A stretch of DNA of 64,000 nt, taken from the NCBI GenBank assembly GCA_040221975.1, contig JAVJWR010000036.1, forward strand, positions 340,179 through 404,178, read 5' to 3'. Position numbers and translations under genes: made by a program. This document shows, one piece after another, positions 25,859 through 35,119 of this stretch. How positions within the stretch are numbered: the first letter of the stretch is position 1; each line of letters starts with the position of its first letter. The notes under the pieces were generated by a model. It was not told the DNA's origin. It made no database searches and was given only the letters and a program-made list of their open reading frames with translations. This DNA comes from Haliea sp040221975. Lineage in GTDB: Bacteria; Pseudomonadota; Gammaproteobacteria; Pseudomonadales; Halieaceae.

Positions 25859-26833
25859 TCACCGTGGCGCAATGCGCCCCAGATGGCGGGAAACGGCCAA
25901 CCAGGCGCCGGCAAGACCGAGCAGGCCTCCGAGGACGACAAGGTTCAGGCTGCCCATGATCCCCAGCCCGCCCAACTCGAAACTGCTCTGGTACAACTCT
26001 GCCAGCCGGGCCACGGGTTCGCCGAGAAACCACAGCGCCGCAGCCACCAGCAGGGCGGCAAAAAATCCTCCCCCGACCCCGTACCAAAGGCCTGTGTAGA
26101 GGAAAGGCCGGCGCACAAAGCCATTGCTGCCGCCCACCAGCTTGACCACCACGATTTCCTCGCGCCGGCTCTCGATGGCGAGGCGGATGGTATTGCCGAG
26201 AATCAACACCACCCCGGCCACCAGCACCCCTCCCAGCGCCAGCACCATGCGCCGGCTCAAATCCATCAAGGTATTGAGCCGCTCCAGCCAGGCCATGTCC
26301 AGCACCGCTTCCGCTACCCGGGGGTCGGCAGAAAGTTGTTGCTGCAGCGCCGCCACCGAGTCGGCCTCCGGGACCGGTGTCACCAGCAGCAGGTCGGGAA
26401 GCGGGTTGCTGTCCAGGCTGTCGAGCACGTCCGCAAAACCTGACAGCAGGCTGAATTCCTCCAGCGCTTCTTCCCTGGAAACCAGCGTCACCGCCGCGAT
26501 ATCGGGCCTCTCCTGCAGCTCCCGGGACAGCTCCCGGGCCTGCTCGGAACTGACGCTGGCGGAAAGAAACAGTGACAACTGGGCGGGACTGTCCCACTTG
26601 TCGCTGAGCTGGCGGGCATTGTCGAGGGCGACGTCCAGCGCCGCGGGCAAGGCCAGGGCAATACCGATCACCAGCCAGGTGAGCAGGCTGGAGACCGGGT
26701 TGTCCAGCACCCGCGCCAGGCTGTCGGCGGCCGATAAACGGTGGTGGGCCAACCAGCCGTTAAAGCGATGTCGAAGCCTGGCGCGACTGGTACTGGCTCC
26801 CTCCCGCCGGGTCTTGCCGTCGGCGGCACTCAT
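25859..26833 (-). CDS. ftsX: cell division protein FtsX
   Basis: A 324-residue permease-like membrane protein that pairs with FtsE to activate septal peptidoglycan hydrolases. A cytoplasmic N-terminus is followed by TM1 (SSLLTWLVIGIALALPAALDVAL, in parts, about residues 50-70), a large periplasmic loop of about 150 residues, and three C-terminal helices (LALGGVLVAGVVLILGNTIRL in parts; YGVGGGFFAALLVAAALWFLG in parts; LVVLGGLLGLAGAWLAVSRH in parts). Its start overlaps the ftsE stop by 4 nt. The ftsY-ftsE-ftsX order is the standard one. Confidence 0.96.
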   Translation of the reverse strand: MSAADGKTRREGASTSRARLRHRFNGWLAHHRLSAADSLARVLDNPVSSLLTWLVIGIALALPAALDVALDNARQLSDKWDSPAQLSLFLSASVSSEQARELSRELQERPDIAAVTLVSREEALEEFSLLSGFADVLDSLDSNPLPDLLLVTPVPEADSVAALQQQLSADPRVAEAVLDMAWLERLNTLMDLSRRMVLALGGVLVAGVVLILGNTIRLAIESRREEIVVVKLVGGSNGFVRRPFLYTGLWYGVGGGFFAALLVAAALWFLGEPVARLAELYQSSFELGGLGIMGSLNLVVLGGLLGLAGAWLAVSRHLGRIAPR

Positions 26834-27492
26834 GCGCGGTTGCTCACCAGGCGCCCGTCGCGCAGGGTCAGGATCCGGTGGCGCAAACGGGAAATGAGCG
26901 CCAGGTCGTGGCTGGCGATCAAGACGGTCACGCCCACCTGGTTGAAGGCTTCGAACAGTTGCATGATCTCCGCCGACAGGGCCGGGTCGAGGTTGCCGGT
27001 GGGCTCGTCAGCGAGCAGGATCCGGGGCCGCGCCACCACCGCCCGGGCAATGCCCACGCGCTGCTGCTCCCCTCCGGACAGGGTGATGGGCAGGGCCCGC
27101 TCTTTCGCCAGCAAGCCGACCTTGTCCAGGGCTGCCCGCACCCGGCGCCCGACCTCCCGCTGCTCATAGCCGGCAATCACCAGCGGCAGCGCCACATTGT
27201 GATAGACAGAGCGGTCAAACAGCAGCTGGTGGTTCTGGAACACCACGCCGATATTGCGGCGGTGTGCGGGAATGCCGCGGGCGCCGATCTTGGCGAGGTT
27301 CTGGCCATCGACAATGACCTGGCCGCGGCTGGGGCGCTCAATCAGCATGATCAGGCGCAGCAGAGTGCTCTTGCCCGCACCGGAGTGGCCAGTGAGGAAG
27401 ACCAGTTCATCCTGGCGGATCTCGACGCTGATTTCACTCAGGGCCTCGTGGCCCTCCGCGTAGCGTTTGCTGACACGGTCAAAAGTGATCAT
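26830..27492 (-). CDS. ftsE: cell division ATP-binding protein FtsE
   Basis: A 220-residue ABC ATPase with Walker A GHSGAGKSTLLRL, the Q-loop region VVFQNHQLLFDRSVYHNVALPL in parts, signature LSGGEQQRVGIARA, Walker B ILLADEPTGNLDP and the switch histidine in LIASHDLALI. It works with FtsX at the divisome. It overlaps both ftsY and ftsX by 4 nt. Confidence 0.97.
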   Translation of the reverse strand: MITFDRVSKRYAEGHEALSEISVEIRQDELVFLTGHSGAGKSTLLRLIMLIERPSRGQVIVDGQNLAKIGARGIPAHRRNIGVVFQNHQLLFDRSVYHNVALPLVIAGYEQREVGRRVRAALDKVGLLAKERALPITLSGGEQQRVGIARAVVARPRILLADEPTGNLDPALSAEIMQLFEAFNQVGVTVLIASHDLALISRLRHRILTLRDGRLVSNRA

Positions 27493-28655
27493 TGCTCGGG
27501 GTCGGCACCTGCAAACAAGGCTTCAATGAAGGGTTCCGCCGCAAAGGGCCGGAGATCGTCGGCGGTTTCACCCACACCGATAAAACGAATGGGCAGGCCC
27601 AGTTTGCGGGCAATGGCGAAAATGATCCCGCCCTTGGCGGTGCCGTCGAGCTTGGTCAGGGTGAGCCCGGTCACCCCCACCACCTGCTGGAACTGGCTGG
27701 CCTGCGCCAGGGCGTTCTGGCCAGTACCGGCATCCAGCACCAGCATCACTTCATGCGGGGCTTCCGGATCCAGCTTGCCCATCACCCGGACCACCTTGCG
27801 CAGCTCCTCCATCAGGTGGTCCTTGTTGTGCAGGCGGCCGGCGGTATCCGCGATCAGCACGTCGACCTTGCGCGCCTGGGCAGCCTGCAGGGCGTCGTAG
27901 ATCACCGAGGCGCTGTCGGCCCCCGAGTGCTGGGCGATGACCGGCACATTGTGGCGCTGACCCCACACCTGGAGCTGTTCCACTGCTGCCGCGCGGAAGG
28001 TGTCCCCGGCCGCCAGCATGACCGAGTGGCCCTCGGCCTGGTAGCGACGCGCCAGCTTGCCGATGGTGGTGGTCTTGCCGACGCCATTGACGCCGACCAT
28101 CAGGATCACATAGGGCGTTTTGCCGGCAACGTCCAGCGGCTGCTCACAGGGCCGCAGCACCTCCAGCAACTCCTCCTGCAGCGCCCGCTGCAGGGCTTCC
28201 GGGCTGGTCAGCTCCTTGCGCGATACCCGCCGCGTGAGCCGGTCGATAATCTCCACCGTGGCGTCGACACCCACATCCGCCAGCAACAGGCGCGACTCCA
28301 GTTCCTCCAGCAACTCGGCGTCAATTTCCTTGCGACCCAGGAACAGGGTACCCAGGCCCTGCACCAGGGTGTCGCTGGTGCGTCCGAGACCACGCCGCAG
28401 GCGGGCAAAGAAACCGGCCTCGGCAGCCGCAACCGGGCGCGCGGCGGGCTCCGTGACGGAAGGCGCGGACTCCTCGGCTGCGGCGGGAACCATGGCCTCC
28501 GCAGCGGGTACCGGCGTCGACACTGGCGGGGCAGGCGCCGGGGAATCGTCAATGGCTGCGTCAGCGCCAGCCTCCGCCGCGTCGCTGTCAGCGGCACTGT
28601 CGACGGCAGTATCAGGCTGCCCAGGGACCTTTTTGTTGCGTTTGAAAAACTTCAT
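27489..28655 (-). CDS. ftsY: signal recognition particle receptor FtsY
   Basis: A 388-residue SRP GTPase receptor that targets nascent membrane proteins to SecYEG. The N-terminal ~85 residues are an acidic and Ala/Pro-rich A domain (DSAADSDAAEAGADAAID in parts). The NG domain follows with G1 GVNGVGKTTTIGKLA, AAGDTFRAAAVEQL, DTAGRLHNKDHLMEEL in parts, LDAGTGQNA and TKLDGTAKGG. It is divergent from rsmD with about 75 nt between the starts. Confidence 0.97.
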   Translation of the reverse strand: MKFFKRNKKVPGQPDTAVDSAADSDAAEAGADAAIDDSPAPAPPVSTPVPAAEAMVPAAAEESAPSVTEPAARPVAAAEAGFFARLRRGLGRTSDTLVQGLGTLFLGRKEIDAELLEELESRLLLADVGVDATVEIIDRLTRRVSRKELTSPEALQRALQEELLEVLRPCEQPLDVAGKTPYVILMVGVNGVGKTTTIGKLARRYQAEGHSVMLAAGDTFRAAAVEQLQVWGQRHNVPVIAQHSGADSASVIYDALQAAQARKVDVLIADTAGRLHNKDHLMEELRKVVRVMGKLDPEAPHEVMLVLDAGTGQNALAQASQFQQVVGVTGLTLTKLDGTAKGGIIFAIARKLGLPIRFIGVGETADDLRPFAAEPFIEALFAGADPEQ

Positions 28656-28729
28656 GAGTCTCGTGTTAGAGTTTGCCGGAGGGCATCTGCGGGATGGCGT
28701 ATCCTATCACTCTTGGGCGGAGCGGCGAA

Positions 28730-29338
28730 ATGACAGGGAGGAGCAGGCGGCGATCACAGGAATCGCCGGCAACGGCCGGCCTGCTGCGCATCATCGGTGG
28801 CCGCTGGCGCGGTCGCAAGCTGCGCTTCACCGCGGCTGATGGCCTGCGTCCCACACCGGACCGGGTGCGGGAGACCCTGTTCAACTGGCTTGCCACCGAT
28901 ATCCGGGATGCCCGCTGTCTGGACCTGTTCAGCGGCTCCGGCGCCCTCGGCCTCGAAGCCCTGTCCCGCGGTGCCGCCCATTGCGATTTTGTCGACAACA
29001 ACCCTGCCAGCAGCGCACAGATCCGGCGTCACCTGCAGGATCTGGGGGCAGAGGCGCTGGGCAGCTGCCACACCGCCAGGGCCGCTGACTTTCTGGCCAG
29101 AGTCGACCGGCCCTGGGACATCGTCTTTATCGACCCGCCCTTCGGCCAGGAGCTGGTGGCGCCGGCCTGGCAGTTGCTCGACACCAGATCACTGCTGGCT
29201 GCCGGCGCCTGCATCTATGTCGAGACCGGCGCCGGGGACACTGTGCCCGAGCCGCCAGCAAACTGGCTGTTGCACCGGGACAAAACCGCCGGGGCAGTCA
29301 GCTACCGCCTGTATCGCAGGCAGGCCGCAGTCGCATAG
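28730..29338 (+). CDS. rsmD: 16S rRNA (guanine966-N2)-methyltransferase
   Basis: Methylates G966 of 16S rRNA. The product is 202 residues from ATG 28730, chosen because it gives the family's usual length of about 200 and has GGAG 10 nt upstream; the frame is open from 28673. Motifs are LRIIGGRWRGRKL, RPTPDRVRETLFNWL, CLDLFSGSGALGLEALSRGA in parts and the catalytic IDPPFGQ. In many genomes rsmD is followed directly by coaD. Here an 11 kb block separates them. Confidence 0.95.
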   Translation: MTGRSRRRSQESPATAGLLRIIGGRWRGRKLRFTAADGLRPTPDRVRETLFNWLATDIRDARCLDLFSGSGALGLEALSRGAAHCDFVDNNPASSAQIRRHLQDLGAEALGSCHTARAADFLARVDRPWDIVFIDPPFGQELVAPAWQLLDTRSLLAAGACIYVETGAGDTVPEPPANWLLHRDKTAGAVSYRLYRRQAAVA

Positions 29339-29351
29339 ATCGCGATGCAGG

Positions 29352-30989
29352 TTAAGCCCGACAACCGGGCGCGCAAGGTCCTTGTTCATCTGCCCTTTCC
29401 CTCAATCCAAATCTCTGGATTTTCCCGGTCTGGGTTTTGGGCAGTGCGTCGATAAATTCGATGGCACGGGGGTACTTGTAGGGTGCGATTTCGGCCTTGA
29501 CGAAATTCTGGATGTTGCTGGCGAGGATATCATCTGCATGTACGTCGGGCCTGGGCACGATGAACGCCTTGACGATCTGGCCCCGGTCCGGGTCGGGGGC
29601 GCCGACAACGGCACATTCCAGCACCGCCGCGTGGCGCATGAGCACCTCTTCCACTTCCGGCCCGGCTATGTTGTAGCCTGACGAAATAATCATGTCGTCA
29701 GCGCGCCCCTCGAACCAGAAGTAGCCGTCGTCGTCCATGCGGAAAATGTCCCCTGTCACGTTCCACCCGTTGACCACGTAGTCGTGCTGGCGAGGATCAT
29801 CCAGATACCGGCAGCCGGTGGGACCACGCACCGCCAGCCGGCCAGTAGCGCCGGGGGGCAACGGTTGGTTGTCCTCCCCCATAATGCGGGCCTCATAGCC
29901 CGGCACCGCCTTGCCGATGGCGCCGGGTCGGATGTCGTCGGCCGACGCGGAGATGAAGATATGGATCATTTCGGTCGCGCCCAGTCCGTCAATGATGCGG
30001 ATGCCGGTGCGTTCCTGCCATGCCTCCCAGGTGGCAAGCGGCAGCTTCTCCCCGGCTGAAATACATTTGCGCAAGGCCCCATGCCTGCCCGCTTCCACAC
30101 GGTCCAGCAGGGCCCGGTACATGGTGGGCGCGGTAAACAGTGTGGTCGCCCCCGCCTCGATGGCTTCGAGAAGCGCGTCGGGAGAGGGTGTTTCAATCAG
30201 CCGGGTGGTGCAGCCAAAGCGCATGGGAAACACCAGCAGCGCGCCAAGCCCGAAGGTGAACGCAAAGGGCGGTGATCCGGTGAACACCTCGTCCGGATCC
30301 GGGCGGAGCACATGGCGCGCTGCGGTGTCAGCCATGGCCAGGATGTCGCGGTGGAAATGCATGGTGACCTTGGGTTCCCCCGTGGTGCCCGAAGTGAAAC
30401 CCAGCAATACCACGTCATCGGCCAGGGTCGGCACGGCATCGAAGGTCTCGGGCTTGCCCGCCATCAGCCCTTCAAGGTCGCCGGCGCCGAAGCAGACCAC
30501 CCGGTCAAGCGCGATCCCATCACCCAAAAGGGGCTCAAGGGCCTCCGACAGCCTGTGATCGCACAGCGCCAGCCTGATGTGCGCTCTGGCAATGTACTTG
30601 CGGAGTTCCGGCGTGCGCAGTAGTGGCATGCTGTCCACCACAACACCACCCGCCTTCACCACCGCCAGCCATATCGCCAGGTGCATGGCGTTGTTGAAGC
30701 CCCGGATCAAAACCCGGTTGCCGGGTACCAGCCCCAAGTCCTCCACCAGAACACGGGCGATGCGGTTGACCTGTCCATTCAGCACCTCATAAGTCCACGC
30801 ATGATCGGCCCCGATTACCGCCACCTTGCCACCAAACCCTGCGCCCATAGCCCCATCAAGCAACGTCGCCGCCGCATTCAGAACCTCCGGATATTGCAAC
30901 TCGGGCAGGTCAAACGTCATCACCGGCCACGCATCCCGGGGCGGCAGGTGATCCACAGTGAAACTGTCTATATGGGGCGAGATCGGCAT
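29352..30989 (-). CDS. AMP-dependent CoA ligase, benzoate/2-aminobenzoate-CoA ligase-like
   Basis: A 545-residue adenylate-forming enzyme that should activate a carboxylic acid to its CoA thioester via an acyl-AMP. Visible are the P-loop LLGFTSGTTGEPKVTMHFH, ISAGEKLPLATWEAW, GLGATEMIHIFIS, the hinge DDMIISSGYNIAGPEVEEVL and the catalytic lysine in PKTQTGKIQRFGLRE. The short N-terminus (SFTVDHLPPRDAWP) and FIS after the ATEM motif recall aryl-CoA ligases of the benzoate/2-aminobenzoate type. The acid is not identified. It is the last gene of the accessory block, 138 nt after the preceding gene, so it might have its own promoter. It ends 13 nt from the rsmD stop. Confidence 0.85.
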   Translation of the reverse strand: MPISPHIDSFTVDHLPPRDAWPVMTFDLPELQYPEVLNAAATLLDGAMGAGFGGKVAVIGADHAWTYEVLNGQVNRIARVLVEDLGLVPGNRVLIRGFNNAMHLAIWLAVVKAGGVVVDSMPLLRTPELRKYIARAHIRLALCDHRLSEALEPLLGDGIALDRVVCFGAGDLEGLMAGKPETFDAVPTLADDVVLLGFTSGTTGEPKVTMHFHRDILAMADTAARHVLRPDPDEVFTGSPPFAFTFGLGALLVFPMRFGCTTRLIETPSPDALLEAIEAGATTLFTAPTMYRALLDRVEAGRHGALRKCISAGEKLPLATWEAWQERTGIRIIDGLGATEMIHIFISASADDIRPGAIGKAVPGYEARIMGEDNQPLPPGATGRLAVRGPTGCRYLDDPRQHDYVVNGWNVTGDIFRMDDDGYFWFEGRADDMIISSGYNIAGPEVEEVLMRHAAVLECAVVGAPDPDRGQIVKAFIVPRPDVHADDILASNIQNFVKAEIAPYKYPRAIEFIDALPKTQTGKIQRFGLRERADEQGPCAPGCRA

Positions 30990-31127
30990 ATTGCTAAACC
31001 TGTTGTTGGAAGCGCATATTCACTGAAACGTTAATCACGTCGAAAAACACTTTCCCCCATCAACGGAGGACTGACGGGAGCGTTCTCGGGACTTCAAGGG
31101 CCACAGGGGACCGGCCGGAAACACCCA

Positions 31128-33005
31128 TTAGTACGCGCCTGAGATCACGTTGATGGTGTAGTTCACGGAATAATTGCGTAGAGCCTGCGCAACCCGTTTT
31201 TCGAGGTCACAATGCGCCGTGTTCAGCGTTATCTGGAACAGGGTACCGACACGATCGTCATTTTCTACCGCAACAACTATACCGACGCCAGGTGGCAGTT
31301 CACTCGACAGGGTCTCTATCAGCGTACGCTTGATGATATCGATGCGCAGGGTCGGCTTGAAAATCTTTCCCACTGCCGTGACCGGCATCGTGTCGATGAT
31401 TATTACCTCGCTCGGCGCGGCGGCACGATCAGCCACCCGTGCACGAGCGTGGTCCCTGAGCTCGGCCGCCGAAACAGTTGAGCTGTTCCGAACGGTGACG
31501 TAGGCTACGGGAAGCTCCCCGGCATCTCCGTCTGGTTTGCCCACAGCAGCGGCGAGCTCTACCGCCGCGTGTGTTATCAAGGCATCCTCGATCACGGCAG
31601 GATCAATATTGTGGCCGCCGCGTATGATCAGATCCTTTGCACGACCCGTCAGCCAGAAATAGCCTTCCCGATCCTGGCGCGCCATATCACCAGTATTGAA
31701 CCAGCCATCATCCGCCCAGATATTTTCATTGTGCTTGTCTTGCCGATAGCCGGGGAAGACGTTGGGACCGCGGATCAAGAGGTTGCCAATCTCGTCGGGT
31801 GCGCAATCCCGCTCATACCGGGCGTCACTGTCGAGCTGCACGACCTTCATATCCTGATAGGGAATGCGCAACCCAATGGAGCCAACCAGCCGCTCTCCCT
31901 CTCGCGGGTTAAAGGCGCTGACGCAGACCGCTTCAGTCATCCCATAGCCTTCGAGGATCCGCACACCGGTGCGGCGCTCGAACTCCTCGAAAAGAGCAGT
32001 CGACATGGGTGCTGCGCCACACAAGCCATACGTGAGAGACGTAAGATCAGCCCCGTCAACCGGCAAATCCAGAAGGCGTGCGTATATCGTTGGAACGGCG
32101 CTGAAAGCGTTGATTCGGTATTTCTCAACGATGTTCCAGAAGTCCTGCATCATCTGGCGGTCGCGATACCCTTGAGGGCCGACGAGCACACATGCTGCAC
32201 CCGCGAAAAGGGGCGCAAGCCCACCCACCATCACCGCATTGACATGGAACAGTGGCAACCCGCAGAGCATGCGTTGCCCTGCGGTGAGCCCAAGTGCCTG
32301 AGCGATCGCCCAGGCATTATAGGCTTGACCGAAACCGGTATGCTGCGCGAGCTTCGGGGTCCCCGTCGTCCCCCCGGTGTGAAAGCAGGCCACCACGCGG
32401 TCAGGGTCGGTGTCGCGCACAAAGCCCAGCTCTGAGGCCGAGTACCTGCTGACGAGCTCCGAGAAACCAAGGACGCCGTCGCTCTCATCACCCGCACCGC
32501 CGAGCTCCAGTACGGTTTCAAGTTCAGGGCACTGTTTTCGAACACTTGGCAACACCTGCCATAGCTCCGGATGGCTTTCCCTTGAGGGGGCGACGAGCAC
32601 CCGACTACCCGCGGCCGCTATAATCTCGGCAATATGATCAGCCTGCAGAAGGGGATTGATGGCATTGACGATTCCTGCCGTCTCTCCGCCCCAGATCGTA
32701 AAATAGGTTTCAGGATGATTACCAAGAAGGTAGGAGACGGAGGTGCCCGGCCTCACCCCAAGATCATGGAACATATTGGCTGTCTGTGTGACCCGGGCCA
32801 GATAGTCTCGGAAGCTGAAGACCTCCGGTTTGTCCCCGGCCCGTCCATTGGGGAGATAGCAAAGCGCCAGTTCATCAGCCCGGTCATCCGCAGCTTGACG
32901 AATAATATCGAACGAAGTCCGGATCTGAAGCCGCTCACTCAGAGGGGTCGCCTCTATGGCCTTGATATCCTTGAGCGTTCCATAAGGAAGGGAAAAGTTG
33001 TCCAT
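31128..33005 (-). CDS. acyl-CoA synthetase (AMP-forming), second CoA ligase of the block
   Basis: The product is 625 residues from ATG 33005 (MDNFSLPYGTLKDIKAIEA). An in-frame upstream start at 33056 would overlap the flavin reductase gene. It has the P-loop CFHTGGTTGTPKLAQHT, LCGAAPMSTALFEEF, GYGMTEAVCVSAFNP, the hinge AKDLIIRGGHNIDPAVIEDAL and the lysine TAVGKIFKPTLR. It is about 80 residues longer than the other ligase, including a 60-70 residue C-terminal tail. It differs clearly in sequence from the 29352 ligase, so the two probably act on different acids or steps. It lies 14 nt after the flavin reductase gene. Base composition is lower in GC than the core. Confidence 0.85.
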   Translation of the reverse strand: MDNFSLPYGTLKDIKAIEATPLSERLQIRTSFDIIRQAADDRADELALCYLPNGRAGDKPEVFSFRDYLARVTQTANMFHDLGVRPGTSVSYLLGNHPETYFTIWGGETAGIVNAINPLLQADHIAEIIAAAGSRVLVAPSRESHPELWQVLPSVRKQCPELETVLELGGAGDESDGVLGFSELVSRYSASELGFVRDTDPDRVVACFHTGGTTGTPKLAQHTGFGQAYNAWAIAQALGLTAGQRMLCGLPLFHVNAVMVGGLAPLFAGAACVLVGPQGYRDRQMMQDFWNIVEKYRINAFSAVPTIYARLLDLPVDGADLTSLTYGLCGAAPMSTALFEEFERRTGVRILEGYGMTEAVCVSAFNPREGERLVGSIGLRIPYQDMKVVQLDSDARYERDCAPDEIGNLLIRGPNVFPGYRQDKHNENIWADDGWFNTGDMARQDREGYFWLTGRAKDLIIRGGHNIDPAVIEDALITHAAVELAAAVGKPDGDAGELPVAYVTVRNSSTVSAAELRDHARARVADRAAAPSEVIIIDTMPVTAVGKIFKPTLRIDIIKRTLIETLSSELPPGVGIVVAVENDDRVGTLFQITLNTAHCDLEKRVAQALRNYSVNYTINVISGAY

Positions 33006-33019
33006 GATTTTCCCACCGG

Positions 33020-33535
33020 TCATTGCGAACCAGCTTTCTGAAGCGTGCCATACCAACCGTCATGAAACACAAGGGCGCGACCGTTGACGCAGGAATAGTT
33101 TTCGACATGGCCAACCAAAATGAGGTGATCACCGCCTTCATAGCGTTCGTGTACACTGCATTCAAACACGGCGAGCGCACCGTCGATGAAAAGCGGCCCC
33201 ATATTGCTGCGACCGCAACGGACGCCGGCGAATTTATCTGCGACCGACCCGGCGAAGCGATTGGAAATGTTCTCCTGCTCCTCACCCAGGACGCTGATGA
33301 CAAAATTTTCGGTTGTGGTAAATACCGGGTAGCTGGGGGCGCTGCGAGAGACACTCCAGAGGACAAGCGGCGGAGCAAGAGAAACCGAAGTAAAGGAGTT
33401 TATCGTCATTCCATAATCACGCTCTTCACCGTCGCGGGTGGTCACAATAGCAACACCCGTCGCGAATTTCCCAAGCGCCTGCCTGAGTGCGCGCCCATCC
33501 GAAGTTTTATTTTGTGGCTTGGCCATTGTCTCCAT
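33020..33535 (-). CDS. flavin reductase (HpaC/NADH:FMN oxidoreductase-like)
   Basis: About 171 residues. Several starts are possible (GTG 33541, ATG 33538, ATG 33535); 33535 has GAGG at the best distance. The FMN-binding split-barrel pattern is visible: ALGKFATGVAIVTTRDG, MTINSFTSVSLAPPLVLWSV in parts, FVISVLGEEQENISNRFAG in parts and the C-terminal GDH motif in GGDHLILVGHVE. Such proteins make free FMNH2 or FADH2 from NAD(P)H for a partner monooxygenase. The likely partner is the acyl-CoA-dehydrogenase-fold protein at 35572-36828. The gene starts 10 nt after the TetR gene. Confidence 0.88.
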   Translation of the reverse strand: METMAKPQNKTSDGRALRQALGKFATGVAIVTTRDGEERDYGMTINSFTSVSLAPPLVLWSVSRSAPSYPVFTTTENFVISVLGEEQENISNRFAGSVADKFAGVRCGRSNMGPLFIDGALAVFECSVHERYEGGDHLILVGHVENYSCVNGRALVFHDGWYGTLQKAGSQ

Positions 33536-33545
33536 CATCACCTCA

Positions 33546-34211
33546 CTACTGTCGTTTATAGATGGCCAGAAAGGCCTGAATTCCGCGGTGAATACTCTCT
33601 TCCACTTCTTCGCGCGACGGCGAGTAGTCGCACATGAACAGCATCATGGTCCGCATTGGATTCAACGTCAGCCCCCAAAAGTGGTGGGCCGCTGACTCCA
33701 AATCCTGGATATCCAGATCACCTCGGTCGATGAAGATTTGCAGGTACTCCATAATGCCGCGCAGCGCAGCCTCGGGTCCCGCACGATAGAAAAGTTCGCC
33801 AACTTTCGGAAACCGCTGTGCTTCACCCACAGCAAGACGATGCATTGCAAGCATCTTCGGATCGAGCATTACCGAAGCGTAAACATGAGTGAACCGTTCC
33901 AGCGCTTCCTCAACCGACACAGACGCGGGAACCGTTTCACGTGTCGGGATCAAAATGCGATCAGCGATATCCCGGATAATTGCAGCGAAGAGACCTTCCT
34001 TGTCCTTGAAGTAGCTGTAAATAGTCGGCTTGGAGACGCCGGCAGTGGCAGCAATATTGTCAATACTTGCGCCATGAAAGCCATGCTTCAGAAAAACCTG
34101 GAGAGAACCAGCCATGATCTGATTTCGCTTTTCCGCATTGCGCAGCGTTTTCGGCTTTTTCCCCGCGGCGGTGGCGCCAACTTTGTCTGTGTTTATAGTT
34201 CGCGTCGCCAT
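33546..34211 (-). CDS. TetR/AcrR family transcriptional regulator
   Basis: A 221-residue regulator with an N-terminal TetR helix-turn-helix (residues about 25-75: IMAGSLQVFLKHGFHGASID in parts, IAATAGVSKPTIYSYFKDKEG in parts). The C-terminal ligand domain resembles the AefR-type (LDPKMLAMHRLAVGEAQRFP). The upstream gene's TAA directly abuts its ATG, so it is translated as part of the operon. A perfect 8-1-8 palindrome of TetR type lies in the promoter of the first gene of the block (40471-40487), so autoregulated repression relieved by a pathway metabolite is the simplest model. Confidence 0.9.
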   Translation of the reverse strand: MATRTINTDKVGATAAGKKPKTLRNAEKRNQIMAGSLQVFLKHGFHGASIDNIAATAGVSKPTIYSYFKDKEGLFAAIIRDIADRILIPTRETVPASVSVEEALERFTHVYASVMLDPKMLAMHRLAVGEAQRFPKVGELFYRAGPEAALRGIMEYLQIFIDRGDLDIQDLESAAHHFWGLTLNPMRTMMLFMCDYSPSREEVEESIHRGIQAFLAIYKRQ

Positions 34212-35081
34212 TTATTCATGTCTCCCTTGTCCTGAAATCGTAACGCGGCAGCCCGTTCCGCCTGCCGTTTCGTCCGGGGCCAACTCGTACAGAAACTCCA
34301 GAATGGCGTCATTGAATTCATCCGGCTTTTCTATGTTGGAAACATGCCCCGCGCCTTCGATCACAGTGAAACGCGCATGCTTGATGCGGGCCGCGAGATA
34401 CGCCATGTCGTCTCGCGTGATCAGCTTGTCCTCGCCCGCTGCGACCAGATGAACTGGTGCCGTGATAGATTCAGGGGCAAGATCAATCCTGTGGTGTGCC
34501 ACAGCCTCCAGCGTCTTCAGATACGAATCTTTTCGCAGAGCCTTGATACTCTCAATAAGCTCCTGGCGTACTCCATTACTCACGTTACTGCCCAGAAGCC
34601 CCTCCGCTACGGGCTCTGCGATATCGTACGGTTCCTTGCCCGAAAGGAGCGGCGCCTGCCGCACCGAAAGGAACTCCTGTACAGCTTCCGGGGGCAAGGC
34701 GTCTGTGCCTATGGTTGCAGAACAAATGGTCAAGCTGAGCACGTTTTCAGGGAAGCGTGTGTAGAAATCAAAGGCAATCAATCCACCCATGGAAAGCCCG
34801 ACAATATGAGCACGATCATAGGAGAAATGATCGAGGACCCGCAGGATATCCTGGCTTACGTCCTCAAGCCTGAACGGGCCCTCATAATCCTCGCTTCCGC
34901 CGTATCCGCGTACATCCCACGCCAGGGCATGAAACGAATGACCGAAGGTTTCGAGCTGCCTGTGCCAATTAAGGGCGTTCCCCCCAATGCCATGCAGAAG
35001 CAGGCAGGGAGTCCCTTGGCCTGAATGCAGTACCCGGAGCCGTGGACGGGGTCCGATGGTTATACTTTCTATAGTGTTCAA
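34212..35081 (-). CDS. alpha/beta hydrolase (enol-lactonase/esterase-like)
   Basis: A 289-residue serine hydrolase with oxyanion LLLHGIGGNALNWHRQL, nucleophile elbow VGLSMGGLIAFDFY, acid LVAAGEDKLITRDD and histidine IEGAGHVSNIEKPDEF. Overall it is like 3-oxoadipate enol-lactonases and C-C bond hydrolases of aromatic pathways. The substrate is unknown. It could cleave an ester substrate before CoA activation, or a lactone after ring oxidation. Its stop codon abuts the TetR start with no gap. Confidence 0.85.
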   Translation of the reverse strand: MNTIESITIGPRPRLRVLHSGQGTPCLLLHGIGGNALNWHRQLETFGHSFHALAWDVRGYGGSEDYEGPFRLEDVSQDILRVLDHFSYDRAHIVGLSMGGLIAFDFYTRFPENVLSLTICSATIGTDALPPEAVQEFLSVRQAPLLSGKEPYDIAEPVAEGLLGSNVSNGVRQELIESIKALRKDSYLKTLEAVAHHRIDLAPESITAPVHLVAAGEDKLITRDDMAYLAARIKHARFTVIEGAGHVSNIEKPDEFNDAILEFLYELAPDETAGGTGCRVTISGQGRHE

Positions 35082-35119
35082 ACAAAAAACTCCATCACTG
35101 CCTCATTGATCGGCGCAAT

